Assembly (NCBI GenBank): GCA_964250805.1
Contig: CAXUHG010000008.1
Coordinates: forward strand, 26,259-90,258
Source: JBBQVS01 sp964250805
GTDB taxonomy: Bacteria > Chloroflexota > Ktedonobacteria > Ktedonobacterales > Ktedonobacteraceae
Length of the DNA: 64,000 bases
Reading direction: 5' to 3'
The position numbers were made by a program, and so were the translations under genes. Shown piece by piece: positions 27,473 through 36,806 of the stretch. The notes under the pieces were generated by a model. That model did not search any database, was not told the DNA's origin, and worked only from the letters and a program-made list of their open reading frames with translations. The stretch's first letter is position 1; every line of letters begins with the position of its first letter.

Positions 27473-29354
27473 CAATGTCCGGCGTAATGCCCGCGCGTAC
27501 TCCGCATACTTTCTGAGCAGCACCTTTGCTCTTCTGCTCTTCTTTCTCTATGCGACCCTCGCCGATCATCCCGGCTTACACAAAGGATACGTTGCCCAAA
27601 GCGTTATCACAGGCATGCAGGTGGCAGAATACATCATTTTTGTCTTCTCCTTCTTCTCGATCCTCTACTCAATGGGATCGTTTCTACGAGGACGCAATAA
27701 GGAATTCGGTCTACTCACGATCCTGGGCATCTCAAATCAGCAATTAATCGAGATGGTTTTCCTGGAAAATATGCTAATGGGACTTGCAGCCATCGCGGTC
27801 GGTATTGGAATTGGTCTCATCGGTTCAAAGTTGTTTCTGATGCTTGGCTCAAGCATCCTTGATATTCCAGCCTTACCATTCTACATACCAACTCAAGCAC
27901 TGATTGTAACCACGGTCGCGTTTCTCATGCTCTTCATCTTGGTGTCCAGTGTCACAGCCCTCTTCATCCGTCGTACAACGGTGCAGACCCTACTCAAAGG
28001 GAGTCAGCGACCCAAACAAGAGCCACGAGCCTCTCTTCTACTCTCGGTTTTGGCCTTGGTACTGCTCATCGTGGCGTATGTGGTGGCCTTGACAGACCGT
28101 CAATTAGCTGCTGATGCGACAGGAACCGTACCGATCTTCATTCTCGTACTTACCGCTGTTGGCACGTACTTGCTCTACACACAACTGAGTGTCTTTCTTC
28201 TTCGAGTGATTAAGAAGAGAAGGAATTATTCCTGGCGTGGGACGCATCTGATTTGGCTTTCTGATTTGGCATATCACCTGAAAGATAATGCACGCCTGTT
28301 CTTTGCGGTGGCGATGCTCTTGAGTGTTGCATTTACCGCAACGAGTCTCCTAGCGGTCGAGAAGGCACGAGAGAGTCTGAATACAGATCCCTTTGCCTTT
28401 ACCTTCACGTTTTACCAGCGCAATCCCACTATTGAGCAGCCTACAGAAGCCATGCTAGAACAGACGCTAAAAAGCCATCATTTGACGTACACAACGGTAC
28501 AGGAACCCTTCGTCACACAGGTACAGAACAAAACCCAGGATCGACTTTTGCTGATGAGCATAACCAGTTATAATCATCTGGCAGCAGTGGCGCAAATACA
28601 ACCATTGTCTGTCCGACTAGGAGAGGCTGTGACCTTTGCCAAAGACCTACCAAGTACCATTCCTAATGGACAGGGCAAAGGACAACTCCGTGTTGTGCAG
28701 TCAAAGCTGCCAACTGCGTTTAACCAAGATTCAATCAAAGACCTGTTGGTCGTCACAGATCAAGACTACCAGCAGCAACATGCCCCCATACACGGTCTCT
28801 ACGTTGGCTACATGATGTCAGACTGGAAAGCGACCACAAACCTTTCTCTTGGTTTGGTAGATAGAGTAATCGAGATTATTGACACGAAAGTATTCAGCCA
28901 TCCAGGGTATAACCAACTGGATGTCTTTACCTTCACGTCGCACGCATTAGATTACCTCACACAGTATCAACTGCCGAATGTGCTTCTCTTTATTGGCCTT
29001 TTCACTGCGATCATCTTCCTGATCGCGTCCTGTAGCTTTCTCTACTTCCGGCTCTACACCATCCTGAACGAGAACAAAGAACAGTATAGAGCCATTGCAA
29101 AAATTGGCCTCATGGAGACCGAAATGAGAACAAGTATGACGATCCAGGTGGCAGTCTTGTTTTTTGCTCCATTTCTGATGGCGGTCCTCAATACTATCTG
29201 TGCCATGGTCGCGGTGCAGAATAATATATCCGCTGGTACACAGGTCCTGTTGCCAACAGTGGAAACGATAGGCTTTTTTCTGGTAATTCAAGTCATGTAC
29301 TTCTCTATTGTCCGCGTGCAATACCTGCACCAAGTGAAACAAGCACTGGTCTAA
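27447..29354 (+). CDS. BceB/FtsX-type ABC permease (right copy)
   Basis: This 635-residue permease has the BceB plan: N-terminal helix, three-helix block (FSFFSILYSMGSFLRGRNKE), further helix pairs, an extracytoplasmic domain at ~305-490, and three C-terminal helices including IIFLIASCSFLYFRLYT. It is highly similar to the left permease in membrane segments and clearly diverged in the extracytoplasmic domain, where ligand contact is expected. The two copies may thus recognise different peptides. It overlaps the ATPase gene. Confidence 0.88.
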   Translation: MTFFQFARNNVRRNARAYSAYFLSSTFALLLFFLYATLADHPGLHKGYVAQSVITGMQVAEYIIFVFSFFSILYSMGSFLRGRNKEFGLLTILGISNQQLIEMVFLENMLMGLAAIAVGIGIGLIGSKLFLMLGSSILDIPALPFYIPTQALIVTTVAFLMLFILVSSVTALFIRRTTVQTLLKGSQRPKQEPRASLLLSVLALVLLIVAYVVALTDRQLAADATGTVPIFILVLTAVGTYLLYTQLSVFLLRVIKKRRNYSWRGTHLIWLSDLAYHLKDNARLFFAVAMLLSVAFTATSLLAVEKARESLNTDPFAFTFTFYQRNPTIEQPTEAMLEQTLKSHHLTYTTVQEPFVTQVQNKTQDRLLLMSITSYNHLAAVAQIQPLSVRLGEAVTFAKDLPSTIPNGQGKGQLRVVQSKLPTAFNQDSIKDLLVVTDQDYQQQHAPIHGLYVGYMMSDWKATTNLSLGLVDRVIEIIDTKVFSHPGYNQLDVFTFTSHALDYLTQYQLPNVLLFIGLFTAIIFLIASCSFLYFRLYTILNENKEQYRAIAKIGLMETEMRTSMTIQVAVLFFAPFLMAVLNTICAMVAVQNNISAGTQVLLPTVETIGFFLVIQVMYFSIVRVQYLHQVKQALV

Positions 29355-29606
29355 ATGCGGTTTTGGGGCAGAGTCTTCTTTATGAGTCATCTTGGGACTG
29401 TGAAACTACAGATTGTTCTACATCATCAGCATACGGTCGAAGCTAGTTTCACATTGCTTATACGTTTCTGGTTCTCCTCTCTTGAAGCAGAGCCTGAACG
29501 ATCAAACACCTCTATAGATGGGGGCAGCACATCCCAGGCACTGTTGTCCAGCCGGGAACTCTTGCTATCCCTGGATCAACGATCTCTTTGAGAAGGAAAA
29601 AGAAAG

Positions 29607-29912
29607 ATGAAAACACGAGAGAGCGTACTTGCATATGCTGTCTATGCGGTGGAGGCGATCAGTTTGATAGTGGGCATTGGACTTGTCGCTCTTGGCGGTT
29701 ACCAAGAGATGACATATGGCATTGCGGTTCTCTGTGTTGTCATAGGAGTGTTCTTGTTCCTCTACGGTCATGTACGTGCGACGAACCTCCAGCAGGAAGC
29801 ACTCCATTCAACGGATCGTTTCACTCCACCAAGCCAATTTTTCTCACTCGGATGGGGGATGGTGGCTCTATCCCTCATCCTGCTTGCCATCAACGTGTTC
29901 TGGCAATGCTAA
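29607..29912 (+). CDS. Small three-helix membrane protein
   Basis: The product has 101 residues with hydrophobic segments at ~8-30 (YAVEAISLIVGIGLVALGG), ~36-55 (YGIAVLCVVIGVFLFLYG) and ~82-99 (GWGMVALSLILLAINVF). A purine-rich GAGAAGGAAAAAGAAAG precedes the ATG. It lies 250 bp after the Bce-type permease on the same strand, so it may be induced with it, and ends before a strong two-way hairpin. I do not recognise the family; an accessory role in peptide resistance is a guess from position. Confidence 0.6.
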   Translation: MKTRESVLAYAVYAVEAISLIVGIGLVALGGYQEMTYGIAVLCVVIGVFLFLYGHVRATNLQQEALHSTDRFTPPSQFFSLGWGMVALSLILLAINVFWQC

Positions 29913-29936
29913 AGTAAGAATTATTAAGAAGGGAAC

Positions 29937-29985
29937 AATTGACACACACGCGCGAGGCGAAGAGCTAGGTGCGTGTGTGTCAATT
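29937..29985. terminator. Two-way hairpin terminator between convergent genes
   Basis: Arms AATTGACACACACGC (29937-29951) and GCGTGTGTGTCAATT (29971-29985) pair perfectly over 15 bp with a 19-base loop. It sits between the plus-strand small membrane gene and the minus-strand rhamnosidase, where both transcripts must end. The T-run is short. Confidence 0.75.
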
Positions 29986-29996
29986 ATCGCTTGCTA

Positions 29997-30745
29997 CTAC
30001 TGGTAGTAACAGGCCTTCACAACTCCTGAATTTGGATCGCCGAAGACACTGTTGTTACAGGGTGTTCCATTGGTAAAGCTCCCATAGAAGTATTCTCCAT
30101 TGGCACCATAGGCGACTTCACGTCTACCAGTGAAAGAACACGTGTTGTTTTCGGCGGAACATAAGCTCCACGTCACTGTATTAGCAGGTGGTGCAACCAG
30201 ATAACAGGCTTTGACCGTCCCGAATAATGGATCACCAAAGGCCGCAGTGTTACAGTTCGTTCCATTGGTCTCAGTCGCATAATTGTACGAGCCATTCGNN
30301 NNNNNNNNNNNNNNNNNNNNNNNNNNNNNNNNNNNNNNNNNNNNNNNNNNNNNNNNNNNNNNNNNNNNNNNNNNNNNNNNNNNNNNNNNNNNNNNNNNGC
30401 AGTGTTACAGTTCGTTCCATTGGTCTCAGTCGCATAATTGTACGAGCCATTCGTGCCAAAGGCTATGGTCATTGTTCCGAGAAAAGAACATGTCGCGTTC
30501 TCGATTGCGCATTTGGCCCATACGTTGGTAGACGGAGGAGTTCCCTCTATATAGCAAGCTTTAGCAGTTCCAAGCAGCGGATCACCAAAGACGGCATTGG
30601 TACAGGCTGTTCCATTGGTCTCAGTCGCATAATTGTACGAGCCATTCGCGCCAAAGGCTACGGTCATTGGTCCACTAAATGTACACGTTCCGTTCTCGAC
30701 GGCGCACTGTGTCCATGTGCCAGGCAGAGGTTGGCTAGTGGTGTT
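29997..30745 (-). repeat. Tandem cysteine-rich repeats in the rhamnosidase tail
   Basis: Each unit reads roughly W..C..E...C.F.G...VAFGANGSYNYATETNG..C...FGDPL.GT.KACY and is ~60 residues long. Two units plus the final one are clear, and the unit cut by the gap may be one or several. Parts are nearly identical in DNA (for example GAATGGCTCGTACAATTATG occurs in several units), which explains the assembly gap. Four spaced cysteines suggest disulfides; a carbohydrate- or wall-binding role is likely from its position on a secreted glycosidase. Confidence 0.75.
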
Positions 30746-32791
30746 TGTAGCTGGGTAACTGAAGGTGTAGGTGCCAGGCTGTACGCCGCGAAAGTAAATG
30801 TAATTAGTATCTTGATCGGCACTGACAATGCCGCTGGTTCCTACAAAGGAACTCCCGTTCCAAGCGGTCACTCCATTGATAGTTACTACATGGCTCTGCC
30901 CAAAGCGAGGTACTGCAATGACGCCTGTTGAACCGTTATTTGTGGAGGAATCAACCAGCATGGTAAAATTTCCACTCGTGCTGTGGTCATAACTGACATG
31001 CAACGTCTTCCCTGAGGCGACGGTGAGTGTGCCCTCCACATGCGTTAAATTAGCTGCATGTGGGATAACCTGGTAGTTCTGACCGGCGGCTGTGGTAGGT
31101 GAGACGCCAAGTACATATTGTGTCAGAGCACTGGTGGGTCCCGTGGACCATCCGTGAGCTAGACTGGTAAAGGAACTACCGTAGCCAAAGGCGCCACTGG
31201 CGGTATAACCTTCCCAGAAGGTGCTACCAGTGCCAATGCTAGCATTGAGCATGTAGCCCCACTCTCGTTTGATGAGATCGATAGCACTTCCATCGTCGTC
31301 AGCCGCGAAGTGAGCGTACACCTCCATCGAACCGGCAAACGGCGAGATGTTGTTATTCCATTCTGGTGTGACTGCACCCAGATTATTCCAGTTATTATGC
31401 AGCGTATTGACGATACTTTGGGCCTGTGCGGTCGAGGAAACAACATTGTACCAAACCGCCAGCGAATTGCCATCTTGGGGATACAGCGTGCTGGTTGGAT
31501 TATCCTTGTAGGCTCCAACTGAAGCATCCCACAGCAGTGTGTTAATCTGGGTCTTCAAATTCGCAGCCTTACTGCTATAGTTGCTTGCCAAAGAATCGTT
31601 GCCCTCGACCTGGGCTAGCGTTGCACCCGTAGTTAACACTTCATACAACAAAACATTAGCCTCAATATTTTCACCCCCTTGGTCGTTTCGCGCCCAGTCG
31701 TTGGTGTCGGTGACATTCATAAGTCCGTTGCTATCGATTTTGCCGATGCTATAGTTCACACCTTGCTGATACTGGGACCAGATGCCGTCTAACCAGCTTT
31801 TATCCGCCGAGTAGAGATAGTAACTGGCTGTACCGACCAGCGTCCACATGTGGTACGTATCGGAACCAGTGAAATTGAACTCTGGTCCAGAATAAGGAAG
31901 TTCACCAGTCGAGACATTTTGATGCTGATAGATTGTAGTCAATGAATTCCTGGTTGCGACCAGATCGTCGGTACTGACATATTCGGTGGGCAAAGAAACG
32001 CCCATGTCTCCGGGCCAGACGGTACGATCACGCTTGGCTCCATCGGTTAGCACCTCACTCCCTACTCCAATTGTTCCATTGTTTTCCCAACCGGATGACG
32101 GTGCAGGCCAAACACGGCCTTGTGTCGGGCTGATAGTGTCCAACTGTACTGTATAGGCTCCAGCATACCAGATTTTGTTGAGTAGACTGTCATTCGAGTA
32201 AAAGTAATTGGGATAGGCCGCAGGATTACTCATGCCTGGCTCAGCGGTAAAATTGAGCGAAACGCCATTGATATCGACCCAACCAGAGGAATTAAGAAAG
32301 AGCGTCAGGTAGCGGAAACCTCCGCGGAGTTTATCACTCGGCATCGTATACGAACCTGCACCAGCGACAGTCGCGTAGATGGCTCCATCTGCACCCCCAC
32401 CACTGGAAGCATCACTGTTCGTACCAATGTTGTTCGATGATTCGCTAAAGGCCAGACCCACACTCTGGCTGTTGTCACTCGACCCAGCGAACGTGAGCGT
32501 CACGATGCCGCCAACCTCTTTCCCAAAGTCCACAGTGATATATGAGCTATTCCCACTTAATCGTGTAGATTGCCCCGAGAGGAGGTTAGTTGGATTGCTG
32601 ACAGTGCCAGAGGTGGTGTAAATGGAGTTTGGTGCCAGTGTTCGGGTCGTGGGAGAATAGTTGTAGGCATCTCCAGGCGTGGTTGCTGCGGCTGCATGTA
32701 TGAGCGAAGTGTTGTTCTGGTACTGAGTAAGCAGTACTCCACTACAGAGGCAGAGATTCAAAATAAGCGCAAAGAGGAAAGTACGTTTCAT
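29997..32791 (-). CDS. Secreted GH78-type alpha-L-rhamnosidase with C-terminal repeats
   Basis: A signal peptide (MKRTFLFALILNLCLCSG) precedes a jelly-roll-like region and a six-hairpin catalytic domain with rhamnosidase-type motifs: DGAKRDRTVWPGDMG, SSTFWEGYT and SLAHGWSTGPTSALTQ. The enzyme should release terminal L-rhamnose outside the cell and feed the rha importer. I start at ATG 32791, which has AAAGGAG ~10 bases before it. The C-terminus holds tandem ~60-residue cysteine-containing repeats. A 100-N gap (30299-30398) interrupts them, and the conceptual frame after the gap is wrong unless corrected. Read correctly, the end is GVVKACYYQ and TAG at 29997. Joining the two identical 55-base flanks leaves 2640 nt, an in-frame 879-residue protein. 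It is the last gene of the rha operon. Confidence 0.8.
30299..30398. other. Assembly gap of 100 N with identical flanks
   Basis: The 55 bases before the gap (30244-30298) and after it (30399-30453) are identical. The gap length is a placeholder. Confidence 0.95.
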
Positions 32792-32962
32792 TGGACTGTT
32801 ACTCCTTTGTTTAGCTTTATGCAAGAGGACACTAGTAATGTGACGACAGTAGCAAATGAATAGGCGTCTATATTCTTGCCTGGACTGCTGTATGATATCC
32901 GTGCAAAAGAAGGTCCACGCCAAGAACAACCTGTGGATTGAGCAATAAACCTCCTTCTTCCC

Positions 32963-33087
32963 TTAGCTCGTGTTGTAATGTATTTGTCCACAACAGGTCT
33001 GAACCCTGGAAAGTCCACAGCGTGACCTAGCTGCTCCAACACTTGTATCGTGGCAATCCCCACCGTAGGAAAGAGCATGACCCGCAT
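32963..33087 (-). pseudogene. lutA: lutA remnant (lactate oxidation Fe-S protein)
   Basis: On the minus strand an ATG (33087) with a good ribosome site (AAAAGGATC, 8 bases away) lies 21 bp after the rhamnulokinase stop. It reads MRVMLF, then PTVGIATIQVLEQLGHAVDF, then after a one-base shift QTCCGQIHYN, ending at TAA 32963. This is the condensed N-terminus of LutA-type proteins, whose pattern is an N-terminal strand, PEVGxATVxVLExLG and the Fe-S motif QTCCGQP.xN. About ten residues are deleted near the start, the frame is shifted before the cysteine motif, and the remaining ~200 residues are gone. LutABC oxidises the L-lactate made from rhamnose. No lutB or lutC is present in the window. Confidence 0.72.
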
Positions 33088-33108
33088 CGACTGATCCTTT
33101 TAAGAAGC

Positions 33109-34581
33109 TCACGTCGCGTGCATCGCGCTAAAGCGAGACGACGCTTCGCTCCACTTCGCAAGCTGAGCAGTTTGTGGTAAAAAGACGTGTGTGGAGACGT
33201 GCTGTGCCACAGTACGCACCTCCTTCAGCGTGTGTAGTTCTCCCAGACCTACCAACTGCATCAAAGCATTGCCTCGTGCTGTCGCTTCGTAGGGACCGGC
33301 GATTACGGGTATGCCGAGCGCGTCAGCCAGCCACTGATTGAGTCGTGCGTTGCGTGCCCCACCTCCCAGGACATGCACTTCCTTAACCATAGTTCCGATC
33401 AAGATGTGTAGCTGACGAAACACCTCGCAGTAGCGCAATACTAAGCTTTCCATAATACAGCGCGCGAAAGCCGCGGGTGCCGAAAGTGGTGCGTGTCCAC
33501 GTTCTCGCAGCGAGTTGTTAATCGCAGTTGGCATGTCATCAGGCGCGAGGAAGCGTCCATCATCTGGATCGATGAGGACTGCAAATGCTGGGACGGCATC
33601 GACATCTGCCAACAACGTTTCGTAGTCGGTTCTATGACCGGCCAATGCAAAGCTTCGTTGACACTCTTGCAGGAGCCACATCCCCATCACATTCTTGAGA
33701 AAACGAGTGGTGCCAAAGACACCACCCTCATTCGTGAAATTTGCGTCGCACGCCTCGGCAGTCATCACTGGCTGATGCAGTTCGACGCCAACCAATGACC
33801 ACGTCCCGGAACTGATATAGCCCCAACTGTTCGATGAAGCAGGCGTCGCCGCAATTGCTGAACCAGTATCGTGCGTGGCTGGGGCAATCACTTGTGCTGC
33901 TCCTAGATCGCTGTGCCATGCGGGAACAACCTTGCCGAGGACGGTGCCTGCCTCGACTACTTGCGGGAAGAGCGTGGCAGGAAAGGCGAGTTGATCGAGT
34001 AGGTCCGTCGCCCATGTTTCGGCAAGAGGGTCCCAGCACTGTGTTGTAGTCGCATTAGTGTACTCGGACGTAAGCGACCCACATAGCCAGCTATGCAGCA
34101 GATCAGGGATCATCAACAACCGAGACGTATCACTGAACGCATCCGGTTGCATCTGCTTGTGTGCATACAGTTGGAAGAGCGTATTAAAGGGTTGAAACTG
34201 GATACCCGTGCGCTGATACAGTATCTCACGCGGAACGTGTGCGAAGACTTGCTCCATTATGCCATCTGTGCGAGAGTCGCGATACTGGAACGGTATCCCA
34301 TGCAGGAAGCCACGTGCATCCACAAGACCATAATCGACTCCCCAGGTGTCAACACCAATACTTTCAAGCACTCCAGCGCATGCTCGTGCTTTACGCAGTC
34401 CCATGAGCGTTTCATCCCACAGACTCAGAATATTCCAGAAGTGGTGTCCACGCACCCCCACCGACTGGTTGGAAAATCGATGCACCTCTTCGAGCGTCAC
34501 TTGTCGCCCATCAAAGGAAGCGAGCAGTACGCGTCCACTACTGGCACCCAAATCTACAGTCGCCATTGTACGTGTCTTCAT
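33109..34581 (-). CDS. rhaB: Rhamnulokinase
   Basis: This 490-residue FGGY-family kinase phosphorylates L-rhamnulose to rhamnulose-1-phosphate with ATP. Visible are the first phosphate motif (MATVDLGASSGRVLL), a hinge region VDTWGVDYGLVD, the second phosphate loop (HDTGSAIAATP...SSGTWSLVG) and the adenosine motif LGGGARNARLNQWLADALG. Length matches RhaB (~490). I start at ATG 34581 (AAAGGA upstream); a more distal start would add 38 unsupported residues. It follows the aldolase gene by 76 bp on the same strand and supplies the step between isomerase and aldolase. Confidence 0.92.
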   Translation of the reverse strand: MKTRTMATVDLGASSGRVLLASFDGRQVTLEEVHRFSNQSVGVRGHHFWNILSLWDETLMGLRKARACAGVLESIGVDTWGVDYGLVDARGFLHGIPFQYRDSRTDGIMEQVFAHVPREILYQRTGIQFQPFNTLFQLYAHKQMQPDAFSDTSRLLMIPDLLHSWLCGSLTSEYTNATTTQCWDPLAETWATDLLDQLAFPATLFPQVVEAGTVLGKVVPAWHSDLGAAQVIAPATHDTGSAIAATPASSNSWGYISSGTWSLVGVELHQPVMTAEACDANFTNEGGVFGTTRFLKNVMGMWLLQECQRSFALAGHRTDYETLLADVDAVPAFAVLIDPDDGRFLAPDDMPTAINNSLRERGHAPLSAPAAFARCIMESLVLRYCEVFRQLHILIGTMVKEVHVLGGGARNARLNQWLADALGIPVIAGPYEATARGNALMQLVGLGELHTLKEVRTVAQHVSTHVFLPQTAQLAKWSEASSRFSAMHAT

Positions 34582-34657
34582 TGCACTGTCCTTTCTACAC
34601 AACTGAGTTACTTGAACACAACGAGAAGGAGCGTTGACCTGAAGAAAAATTCCTTCC

Positions 34658-36742
34658 TTAGCGTGGATACGCTGCCATGACACCACCATCGACATTCAGG
34701 ATATTGCCTGTACTCTTGAGCGCACGCGTTGGGGAAGCGAAAAACGCGACCGCCTCTGCGATGTCCTCTGGGAGAATATTGACCCCCAGTGTCGTCCGTT
34801 TGCGATACACTTCTTCGAGTTGGTCAGGAGCAACGCCATACGTTGCCGCCCGCTCCTGTCGCCAGGTGCCGTCCCAGATGCGTGAACCAGCAAGAACGGC
34901 GTCTGGGTTGACGGTGTTGACACGAATCCCAAACTGCCCGCCCTCTTCTGCTAAGCAGCGTGCCAGATGCACTTCTGCCGCTTTCGCCGTTGAGTAGGCG
35001 GCAGCGTTTTTCCCCGCAACCAGGGCGTTTTTGCTGGCAACGAACACCAAATTGCCGCCGCGTCCCTGCGCCTGCAACACCCGAAAGCCTTCGCGTGACA
35101 CGAGGAAATAGCCAGTTGCGAGGACGTTCCAGTTCCTGTTCCACTCCGCCATGCTCGTCTCTGTAATCGGGGCACTGGACGCCAGCCCTGCGTTGTTGAT
35201 GATGACATCGATCCCACCAAAAGCCAGTACAGCATGTGCAAAAGCTGCACGCACGCTCTCCTCTTTGGTCACATCCATCTGAAAGGCAACTGCGCGTCCA
35301 GCACCAAAGTTCGTGTTCAGGGAAGATGCCAGTTGTTCAGCACCAGCCAGATCAATGTCAGTTGCAATGATCTGTGCGCCATCCTGTGCAGCACGGCGAC
35401 AGATGGCAGAACCAATACCTCCTGCCGCACCTGTCACCAGCACGATGTGGCGAGCAAAGTCGCGTTCTGGAGGAGCCTGTTTCAGCTTGTACTGCTCCAG
35501 AGGCCAGTATTCGACCGCATAACTCTCCGATGCTGAAAGCGAGAGAAAACCACCACACACCTCTGCTCCTTGCTGGACATCGATAGAACGATGGGTAAGT
35601 TGAGCAGAGACATCGGCCATCAAGGCATCTTTCCCCGTAGTGAACATACCCACACCAGGAATCAGGACAACACGAGGATGTGAATCTGCATCAGCAGCTC
35701 GATAGACGGGAGTGGCAGCATCAGGATCAAGGTCCTGCTGCGCATTTTCCTCCAGGTAGTGCTGATATTTCTGCACGTATCCCTCGACACCGGCACGTAC
35801 TGCCTCAGACAAAGCTGCCACGTCCTGCTCAGGGGTCCAGTCGACCAGAAGAGGCCAAGGTTTTGTATGCACTAGATGATCAGGACAGGCCGCTCCAATG
35901 TGTGTCAGACGTGGTGCATCTTGGCTACTCACATAAGTCAGTACATCCTCACTATCTTCAAAACGCAGAATCTGATGCTTCTCCGCTGAAACCAGCCCAC
36001 GCACAATGGGGGCTATCTGTGCAGCAAGAGCGTGGCGCTGCTCGGTGGCGAGGAGAGGAACGCGAGGGCCGCCAAAAAGGGGGCGATGCACATTCACAGT
36101 ATGTGCTTCAACGAATGCACGCGCTTGGGCAATCGTGGACAGAGTGGAGGCGTAACAGGACTCGTCGGTGTCGCCCCACGTGATTAAGCCATGTTTCGCG
36201 AGAATTACGAGTTTGGCATGTGGTTGCGCACGTAACGCTAGAGCCACCTCTCGTGCGAGTCCAAAACCAGGACGGCGGTAGGGAATCCAGAGCAGACCGT
36301 TCCCAAAGCAGTCGCGTGCCAATTGTTCGCCGTCTTGGGCACAGGCGAAATAGTTGGTGGCGTCTGCATGCGTATGATCGATATGAGGAAATGGCAAAAA
36401 CGCATGCAAGAGCGTTTCAATGGAGGGACGTGGGTGACTCGGCTCGTAAAAGCAGTGCGCGAGGTAGGTGACCATTTCACTATCGCTCATCTGCTCGCGT
36501 TCAAGCAGAGGCTCTACATCGTCCAAATAGAGTCCGGTAAACGAAGCCTCCGTTACAGTTGCAAGGTCCGATCCGGAACCTTTGACCCACAGGAGACGCA
36601 CTCGACGACCACGAAAATCGACCTCTTCAGACTTGACTGAGGTGTTGCCACCTCCCCAATTGCAGATCGTGCGATCTGCTCCTAACTTGCGTGAACGGGC
36701 AACTAGCTGCCCCAGTAGTGTTGGGAGTGTGTCATGCGACAT
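34658..36742 (-). CDS. Bifunctional rhamnulose-1-P aldolase / lactaldehyde dehydrogenase
   Basis: This 694-residue fusion has two parts. The N-terminal class-II aldolase domain (~1-400; motif TICNWGGGNTSVKS, metal histidines in HIDHTHADATNYFA) cleaves rhamnulose-1-phosphate to DHAP and L-lactaldehyde. The C-terminal short-chain dehydrogenase (~430-694; VTGAAGGIGSAICRR, NNAGLASSAP, catalytic YSTAKAA) oxidises the lactaldehyde to L-lactate with NAD. The pair is often called RhaD-E or RhaEW in non-enteric bacteria. I start at ATG 36742, which has AAGGA ten bases upstream. Making lactate in one polypeptide explains why a lactate-oxidising gene (lutA remnant) once followed rhaB. Confidence 0.9.
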   Translation of the reverse strand: MSHDTLPTLLGQLVARSRKLGADRTICNWGGGNTSVKSEEVDFRGRRVRLLWVKGSGSDLATVTEASFTGLYLDDVEPLLEREQMSDSEMVTYLAHCFYEPSHPRPSIETLLHAFLPFPHIDHTHADATNYFACAQDGEQLARDCFGNGLLWIPYRRPGFGLAREVALALRAQPHAKLVILAKHGLITWGDTDESCYASTLSTIAQARAFVEAHTVNVHRPLFGGPRVPLLATEQRHALAAQIAPIVRGLVSAEKHQILRFEDSEDVLTYVSSQDAPRLTHIGAACPDHLVHTKPWPLLVDWTPEQDVAALSEAVRAGVEGYVQKYQHYLEENAQQDLDPDAATPVYRAADADSHPRVVLIPGVGMFTTGKDALMADVSAQLTHRSIDVQQGAEVCGGFLSLSASESYAVEYWPLEQYKLKQAPPERDFARHIVLVTGAAGGIGSAICRRAAQDGAQIIATDIDLAGAEQLASSLNTNFGAGRAVAFQMDVTKEESVRAAFAHAVLAFGGIDVIINNAGLASSAPITETSMAEWNRNWNVLATGYFLVSREGFRVLQAQGRGGNLVFVASKNALVAGKNAAAYSTAKAAEVHLARCLAEEGGQFGIRVNTVNPDAVLAGSRIWDGTWRQERAATYGVAPDQLEEVYRKRTTLGVNILPEDIAEAVAFFASPTRALKSTGNILNVDGGVMAAYPR

Positions 36743-36806
36743 CGTCTCACATCCTTCTTTCGCCAAGAGAAAACTTCTTTTAACAGAACTAACAAACAGA
36801 GGAGAC

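Noticed and set aside
30173..30459. Open frame continuing through the N gap of the rhamnosidase
   Set aside because: The downstream frame after the gap is wrong because the N count is arbitrary. The repeat-consistent frame ends at 29997.
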